A program made the translations under genes and the position numbers. DNA of 64,000 nt, taken from Zelonia costaricensis (lineage: Eukaryota > Euglenozoa > Kinetoplastea > Trypanosomatida > Trypanosomatidae). Below are positions 58,790-64,000 of the stretch, piece after piece; position 1 is the first letter of the stretch; the number at the start of each line of letters is the position of its first letter. Under the pieces are notes generated by a model. The model had not been told where the DNA came from, did not search any database, and saw only the letters and a list, made by a program, of their open reading frames with translations. Where the stretch lies: positions 1-64,000 of the forward strand of contig JASAOO010003519.1 of assembly GCA_030849075.1 (NCBI GenBank), read 5' to 3'.

Positions 58790-59197
58790 ATGTTCCGTCG
58801 TAGCCTCGTCTCCTTGCGCGTGAGCCCCTTCGCGCTTTTCATGCAGGACCTCTCCAAGGCCGGCAAGCTCCGCAACACCAAGAACGTCACTGCGGTCGCC
58901 TCCAAGCTCTACCACAAGCAGACACCGGCGCAGATGGCCGCGCTGAAGCGCCGCGCGAGTGTCATGTCGTACCCGAAGCAGAAGGCGTACCTCGCGGTTG
59001 TGAAGCGCGAGTGGAAGCGGGAGGGCAGCATCTCGGAGAAGCAGCGCTACGCAGCGATCAAGGCGAAGTGGGCCGAGGTGCAGAAGAAGCAGTCGGCGGC
59101 CGCCAAGAAGACCGCCGCGAAGGCGTCGTCGAAGGTGAAGGCGGCGGCCGCGAAGTTGAAGAAGGCTGCCAAGCCCTCCAAGACCAGCAAGAAGTAG
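58790..59197 (+). CDS. Kinetoplast DNA-associated protein (KAP family, 135 aa)
   Basis: The start MFRRSLVSLRVSPFALFMQD resembles the cleavable kinetoplast-import presequence described for Crithidia KAP proteins. The centre (residues ~30-95) is an HMG-box-like segment with QTPAQMAALKRRASVMSYP and VKREWKREGSISEKQRYAAI. The tail is a histone-H1-like Lys/Ala repeat (AAAKKTAAKASSKVKAAAAK). KAPs are small basic proteins that condense kinetoplast DNA in the mitochondrion and can substitute for histone-like packaging. It is the first of two adjacent KAP-family genes, consistent with the tandem arrangement known for some of them. The individual KAP number cannot be assigned by eye. Confidence 0.92.
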   Translation: MFRRSLVSLRVSPFALFMQDLSKAGKLRNTKNVTAVASKLYHKQTPAQMAALKRRASVMSYPKQKAYLAVVKREWKREGSISEKQRYAAIKAKWAEVQKKQSAAAKKTAAKASSKVKAAAAKLKKAAKPSKTSKK

Positions 59198-60573
59198 AGA
59201 CGGCCACATCAATAGACGCCCACAAGTTCCGGTGTCTGTGATGGGCGGATGTGGGCGCGCGGCGGGAACGTGCGAACCAGAGAGGGAGGGGGGGGGGACG
59301 GTGCGCGCTTGCGCAAGAGAGAGAGAGAGCCCGCGCTGACGAGCGCGCGTGCTATCGAGCCGTCTCGCTGACAACGTCCGATGGAGTTTGTTCTGATCAC
59401 ACGCCAACCCAACACATCGTGCGACGCGGAGGTTGCACCTGTGGGAGGAGCTGTGCGTGTATGTGTGTGCAGCCCGTATCATAGACTTGTGCCAGTGCCA
59501 CGTTGGAGCCCAGCGGGTGGTTGATTTTTTTTTTTTGTTTGGTGTTACCTTCGCTCTCGTCGCTTGCTTGTTTGCGCGGCCACCGCACCTTCTCTGGCCC
59601 GAGCACGTGGCTGGACCTGAAGCCGGTCCAGACCTCATCCCCTCGCCCGCCCTCGCCTCCCCCACCCGACTCCGGCCCCGTCTGCCTCAGTGTCCGCAAC
59701 CTCTCACTTCCACCACGCACGTTTGTGCCCACGACTTCCTCGTCTTTTGCTGTACTTCTTTCTGTTTCTTTCCTTGGTTGTCTCTCTCTCCATGAGACCT
59801 TCATAGAGCGCCATGCGGCTGCGTACAGCGGGAAGCGCCAGCTCACGTGCACGGGCGAGGCCCCGCCGTCAAGTTGGTTCTTTTGGTTTCCGCAACGGAC
59901 GCACGCGCAACCAGGAGGCGCCTCCCCCTACTCCTTCCTCTAGCGTGGTGCGCCTTGTTTTTCTGTTTTCATGTTTCCGCGACTTCTGGATTCTTTGATG
60001 TTGTGTTTGCGACTCGGCCGACGCGGGTGTGTGCCGTGATGCCAATTGCTCTTCAGCGCGTATGTGTGTATGCGCGTGTGCATGTCGGGTGCACACTGGA
60101 GGGCAGTGCGGTGGGGGTCGGGGGGTAGGCGAGCACGCAGTCTGCACCACGGGCCGTCACGCAACCCAGCCGTCTCTGCTCTCGTCCAACTTGCGCCCGT
60201 GCTGGTCGCTGCCGCAGCCGGGTGCTTCGCGCGACACGTGATGGAATCGCGTGCATTCTCGCAGTGTCCTACCGCTCTCAGAGTCCAACTTCTTCCCCAC
60301 CGCCTTGTTCGCTCGATTGTCGGCCCTCTTAACACTGCTTCACCACGGCTGCCCATCAAACAACCTCCCCCCCTTGGTAGCCCTCCGCACACCTCAGCCG
60401 TTAACGCTACAACTGCACGACTCCAGTCGTGTTCGTTCATAGACCCCCCCCTCCCCCTGTCTACCCCACCGACACCTCCGCTCCAACATCAGGAAGCGAC
60501 TCATACTTCACCCCTTGCTCGACGTCGGCGTCTTCATTTCCCTCAGTCCTCTCATCCCTGCGACGCTGCCGCG
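59198..60573. other. Spacer between the two KAP genes
   Basis: No gene was seen in 1.4 kb. It contains a G-run at about 59288-59298, an adjacent GA-repeat at 59315-59330, and a poly-T run at 59526-59535. A C-rich tract at ~60444-60485 followed by AG 60491-60492 is the likely acceptor (5' UTR ~81 bases). Confidence 0.6.
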
Positions 60574-61083
60574 ATGCTCCGCTGCAGCGCCACCCTGCGC
60601 CGTGTGAGCGCCTTCTCCGTCTACCTGAAGCACCTCGGCGACAGCGGGGTGCTCAAGGGGGTCCGCAACCCGACGCAGCGCTCCTCGAAGATGTACCGGC
60701 AGCTCTCCTCGCCGGAGCGCAAGATCTACGAGCAGCGCGCTCGCCGCCTGTCGTACCCGGCGCTGGACGCGTACAACCGCTTCCAAAAGGAGGTGGCACC
60801 CCGCTTCATCCACCTGTCCAACAGGCAGCGCCAGCGCAAGGTGGCGCATCTCTGGGCGGAGCTGAAGACGAAGGGATCGACTTCGCTGCCCAAGATGCCC
60901 AAGGCCGCATCGCGAAAGCTGGCCAAGGCCGCCAAGCTCGCCGCGAGGGCTCCGAAGGGGGCGGTGCGCGCGCCGCGGGCCGCGCCAAAGAAGGGCCGCA
61001 AGACGCGCCGCGTGGCCAAGCGCAGCGTCAAGAGGACGGGCCGCAAGGCCAGCAAGAAGAGCGGCAAAAGGTCCGCCAAGTAG
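60574..61083 (+). CDS. Second kinetoplast DNA-associated (KAP family) protein (169 aa)
   Basis: It has a presequence-like N-terminus (MLRCSATLRRVSAFSVYLKH), a central HMG-box-like segment (RSSKMYRQLSSPERKIYEQR through QRQRKVAHLWAELK), and a strongly basic tail with Lys/Arg/Ala repeats (KAAKLAARAPKGAVRAPRAA and KKGRKTRRVAKRSVKRTGRK). The arrangement matches the upstream KAP but the sequences are well diverged, with a longer and more Arg-rich tail here. Both presumably bind kinetoplast DNA. The start follows GCCGCG at 60574 and the predicted acceptor at 60491-60492; the earlier in-frame ATG at 60046 lies in spacer. Confidence 0.9.
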   Translation: MLRCSATLRRVSAFSVYLKHLGDSGVLKGVRNPTQRSSKMYRQLSSPERKIYEQRARRLSYPALDAYNRFQKEVAPRFIHLSNRQRQRKVAHLWAELKTKGSTSLPKMPKAASRKLAKAAKLAARAPKGAVRAPRAAPKKGRKTRRVAKRSVKRTGRKASKKSGKRSAK

Positions 61084-62772
61084 ACGGCGCTGTGCTTGAT
61101 TCGGTTCTCTTCCAGCTCGCTTGTCAGGCACTCTGACCTGTGGGGGACGGGGTGGGAAGACGGTGTGCGCGAAGAACGGGGCCGCGCGTAGCCTCCCTTA
61201 CCCGCCCTAAGGGACCCCTCGGCTTCCCCCGCCCTCCCTCCTTTTCCCGCGTTCCTCATCTTGTATGGATGTTGTTTGCTTTCGCATAGAGTTGTAGGCG
61301 CGCTGACATCGGAAAGGACGCGTGTGCGGCGCTGCAGAGCGGAGCACATCAGCATGGCAGTCCTCCACGAATTCGGAGGAGGAAGAGGAGGAGCGGTAAC
61401 CCCTGTGGAGTGAACAGAAGGCGTGGTGAACGCGCAGTTTGAGTTCAGTCTTCTGGCGGTGTGGACGTGGTGGCGCATCGACGCGCCGCGTCACCCAAAC
61501 CCCGCCTTGCCCTCTCCCCCGTTCCCCCCTTGTACTGTTGCGCGCGTGTGTGTTTTGTGTGTGTGTGTGTGTGTGTTTGTCGTTGTGTGTGTTCCGCATA
61601 GACGGAGCGGCGCAGCCCCAGCTGCCCACGCAGCCATCGTGGCCCACCGGGCCCGCCAGCCCTTTCTCCCCCTTCTCCGCCCCTCGCGTCCCGCCATCCG
61701 GCATCGCGTGTGTGCTCAGCATGCCAGTGCATAGGTCCTCTTCCACCTTCTGCGTGTGCGCCTCCGCATTTCCTGCGTGGCGCAAGCCGAGCCCGGAAGC
61801 GTTCTTCCTCTGCGAGCCGCCCCCCGTCTCGGCGTCCGTTGCACGCCGGTATCAGGGGAAGGGTGTCCGGTGCGACTGTTGCGGCAGCGTGTAAACGTTG
61901 CGCGCCCCCCGACCTCGACACGCGACGTGTTTGTTCTCTTCCCCGTGTACACCCCCTCCTCTTTCGTGTTGTGTCTCGTGGAGTGGGCGAGGGAAGAGGC
62001 GCACCGAAGAAGCTGTTGCGACTTGCCAACGGAGGGGGGGGGGAGCCGCATGCCAACGTACTCTGGCAATTCTCAAGTCTCAACAGAACACACAGCGTGC
62101 CGGCCCAGCGTTCCGCTGATGGAGCCATGCGATCTCCCCATAGCCGTGTGCACGGCACGTGGCACGTCCAGTGCACTAAGGAAGCGCGACGCACCGGCGG
62201 CGGGACTGCTCAGGCAGTGGAACCGGCGCGGAGGGGCCTGTGGGCAGCGACGGGGGGCGAGGCGGAGGGGGGCGATGGGGGTGGGTAGAGGGCCGTGCTG
62301 CCTGCTTGCTCTGCTCTACCGCTCTGCGTGGGCGCCTCGTCTCCCGGTACAAACGAGTTTGCCGCCCCTTCCTTTGCTACGGTATGCACGCAGCCACGCT
62401 CTCAGTGCGGCTCGACCGCGAGCGCTTGACTTGCCAGCTCCATTTCACGCGTTGCTCGAACCGTTCCCGTCCTCCGCCTCACTCTCACTCGCGCTGGTGC
62501 AACGCATGCACAACGCGGTGTCCGCAGCCCGCTGCCACGGTCACCCCCGCCACAACCGTTGTGCCACCGCCTTCCTCACTCCCTCCCCTCGTTTACCAAA
62601 GCCACAGTATCAGCAGCGCTCTGCTGTTTGTTCTCCCCTGCGGTACTCCATAGACGCACCTTGCCGCCCGCCTCAACCACTTCTGGAGTCGCGCCTCCGC
62701 TGATCAGCCCCTGTGCGCCCTGTGTCTACGCAGCTGCCCATACACCTCGCCGCCCCGCTCCCCTCCCACACG
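61084..62772. other. 1.7 kb spacer before CKS1
   Basis: No credible gene was seen, although a + frame stays open from about 61756 to 62703 without any recognisable domain and with spacer-like composition. A (TG)n run lies at about 61554-61576. The 62030-62350 segment is GC-rich and mixed, with a G-run, and may derive from a degenerate retroposon. A pyrimidine tract at ~62564-62595 precedes AG 62600-62601 (5' UTR ~171 bases); a weaker alternative is AG 62732-62733. Confidence 0.55.
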
Positions 62773-63072
62773 ATGCCCGCCAAGGCAGCACAGGACTTCT
62801 TCTCGCTGGACGCGAACGGCCAGCGCGAGGCCCTCATCATCATTAAGAAGCTGCAGTGCAAGATTCTGTACAGTGACAAGTACTACGATGACACATACGA
62901 GTACCGCCACGTCATCCTGCCCAAGGATCTCTCCCGCCTCGTCCCGACGAGCCGCTTGATGAGTGAGGCCGAGTGGCGGCAGCTCGGCGTGCAGCAGTCG
63001 CAGGGCTGGGTGCACTACATGATCCACAAGCCGGAGCCGCACGTGCTGCTCTTCAAGCGCCCGCGCACGTAA
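62773..63072 (+). CDS. CKS1: Cyclin-dependent kinase regulatory subunit CKS1 (99 aa)
   Basis: The protein is a full-length Cks/Suc1 family member: [20 protein letters not shown] near residues 36-55 contains the YSxxYxDxxxEYRHV anion-binding signature, and [20 protein letters not shown] closes the C-terminal strand exchange region with the conserved [10 protein letters not shown] core. Cks proteins bind cyclin-dependent kinases and phosphorylated substrates and are needed for cell-cycle progression; the Leishmania homologue is known as p12cks1. The N-terminal ~25 residues are slightly longer than in yeast or human proteins. The start at 62773 is the first ATG in frame that gives the family length. 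Confidence 0.97.
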   Translation: MPAKAAQDFFSLDANGQREALIIIKKLQCKILYSDKYYDDTYEYRHVILPKDLSRLVPTSRLMSEAEWRQLGVQQSQGWVHYMIHKPEPHVLLFKRPRT

Positions 63073-63694
63073 AACGCCATGCCGGTGGCTCTCCTCCTCC
63101 TCCTCCTCCGCTGCACGTCGCTCCCTCTGCACCCCTCACTGCCCCCCCCCCTCCCCCCACCGCGCGCGTGTGTTTGTGTCTGTGCTGTTGTGGACGTCGA
63201 TGCCCTCACTCAGCGTCCCTCCCCACCCTTTTTAGAACCCCCTCGCAACGCTTCGCGCGTGCGTCCTTCGCTTCTCCTCTCCACCTCTTTCCCCCTCTGC
63301 CTGCATAGAGATCGCTTTCCCCGTGCCCCCCCTCCCCTCCCCCGCCGTTCGAGCTGTGCGTCGTTGCTGTTGGTGTGCACCTTTGTGTGCCTGCGTGTGT
63401 TTGTGTGCGTGTGCTGTGTTGACTGCAGCGTGGCCGCGCTCTCCGCGGTGCTGTGGCTTGTTGTCTCGTCCCGCCGTTGAGCAGCTCAATGCCAGCGTCG
63501 TTAAAGGCGGCCTGCTCGCCTGTTGTGACTGCCGCAGCACTGCTCGCGGCGACGACGGCAGGGCAGGTCGCCGCGCCCGTGCGTTGGGTGCGTTGTGTGT
63601 GGCGCCACCCCTCAGTCTCCAGTTTCTCAGATCCAAGCATCAAACGGGAAGAGAGGACCGATTAGTTTGGCTGGAGGGCAGCTCGAGTGAACAG
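63073..63694. other. Intergenic region between CKS1 and tRNA-Asp
   Basis: No gene was seen. It holds the CKS1 3' UTR, with CTC repeats at the start (about 63091-63109) and C-runs near 63143-63160. The last ~200 bases before the tRNA are balanced, not pyrimidine-rich. Confidence 0.6.
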
Positions 63695-63766
63695 TTCTCG
63701 GTAGTATAGTGGTTAGTATACCCGCCTGTCACGCGGGTGACCCGGGTTCAATTCCCGGCCGGGAAG
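63695..63766 (+). tRNA. tRNA-Asp (anticodon GTC)
   Basis: The 72-base sequence folds as a cloverleaf. The acceptor stem pairs TTCTCGG with CCGGGAA (one T-G pair), with discriminator G at 63766. The anticodon loop CTGTCAC places GTC at 63728-63730. Internal Pol III promoter elements are visible: A box TAGTATAGTGG at 63702-63712 and B box GGTTCAATTCC at 63745-63755, and the body closely follows the conserved eukaryotic tRNA-Asp. No intron. A run of eight T starts two bases after the gene. Position-dependent nucleotides (TTC loop, G-C pairs of the T stem) are intact, so it should be functional. Confidence 0.97.
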
Positions 63767-63767
63767 C

Positions 63768-63775
63768 TTTTTTTT
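63768..63775 (+). terminator. Pol III termination T-run after tRNA-Asp
   Basis: Eight consecutive T residues begin two bases downstream of the tRNA, the normal RNA polymerase III termination signal. Confidence 0.9.
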
Positions 63776-64000
63776 GTACGGCCGCCGGGAGCCAGCCGGC
63801 CGCACAAAACCGTGCGAGGGAAGGGAAAACCTCATCCATGCAACGCAGTCCCATGCCCTACGCGTCACTGCTTCCTTCTCCCCTCTCCGCCCTTTCATCG
63901 AGTTTCTTCGCTGTTGACACCACCGCGACGGCGCCGCCCCTGCCCCCCCTACGCAGGAGCACACTCACAACTGCGCCGCTGCAGACTTCCCTTCTCTTGT
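63776..64000. other. Right-end flank
   Basis: No gene was seen. A short GC-rich inverted repeat (CGGCCG at both ends, about 63779-63802) follows the terminator; the rest is pyrimidine-rich spacer. Confidence 0.6.

Noticed and set aside
61756..62703. 315-codon open frame on the + strand before CKS1
   Set aside because: Composition is spacer-like, no domain or targeting feature is visible, and it spans predicted splice signals for CKS1. I kept the segment only as a possible degenerate repeat.
1..64000. CRISPR arrays, insertion sequences, prophage or bacterial operon features
   Set aside because: None seen; the genome organisation is eukaryotic trypanosomatid, and the regular repeats are simple microsatellites.

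Overview
The window looks like nuclear chromosome sequence from a trypanosomatid of the Leishmaniinae (Leishmania or a close relative such as Leptomonas, Crithidia or Porcisia). The evidence is GC-rich intron-less genes all on one strand, long pyrimidine-rich spacers ending in AG before each start codon (the signature of spliced-leader trans-splicing), (CA)n/(TG)n microsatellites in the untranslated regions, and lineage-restricted families such as kinetoplast DNA-associated proteins and BT1 pteridine/folate transporters. I find 25 protein-coding genes, all on the + strand, plus one tRNA-Asp(GTC) near the right end. No convincing minus-strand gene was seen, so the window is consistent with part of one polycistronic transcription unit.

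Layout. 1-1386: upstream flank. 1387-3237: a tandem CCCH zinc-finger RNA-binding protein. 3238-16168: about 12.9 kb without a credible protein gene, pyrimidine-rich with microsatellites and A/T-rich islands, probably a very long 3' UTR and/or spacer. 16169-38280: a dense block with an unknown protein, a roadblock/LC7 dynein light chain with an unusual insert, a DEDDh exonuclease-like protein split by a large insert, a 1195-residue putative mitochondrial protein, several small membrane or coiled-coil proteins, a PH-domain protein, a WD-repeat protein resembling WRAP53/TCAB1 (telomerase/Cajal-body factor), and a tandem pair of 3-hydroxyisobutyryl-CoA hydrolase-family enzymes. 38281-40978: spacer with a 209-base run of N. 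40979-57925: a disordered protein with a C-terminal zinc ribbon, a mitochondrial-type protein with four cold-shock-like repeats, a small basic zinc-ribbon protein, a BT1-family transporter, a TMEM18-like protein, a small unknown protein, a TYW3 wybutosine enzyme, and an ENO4-like enolase homologue that lacks the usual active-site motifs. 58790-61083: two tandem lysine-rich kinetoplast DNA-associated (KAP) proteins. 62773-63072: the cyclin-dependent kinase subunit CKS1. 63695-63766: tRNA-Asp with its own Pol III boxes and T-run terminator.

The genes do not form a functional operon; trypanosomatid units group unrelated genes and regulate them after transcription. Recurrent themes are mitochondrial/kinetoplast proteins (KAP pair, cold-shock repeat protein, 1195-residue protein, HIBCH pair, a small tryptophan-rich membrane protein) and RNA biology (CCCH protein, exonuclease-like protein, WRAP53-like protein, TYW3). 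The most interesting candidates are the WRAP53/TCAB1-like protein, the four-repeat cold-shock protein, the ENO4-like pseudoenolase, the exonuclease whose motifs are separated by about 380 residues, and the unexplained 12.9 kb gene-free stretch.
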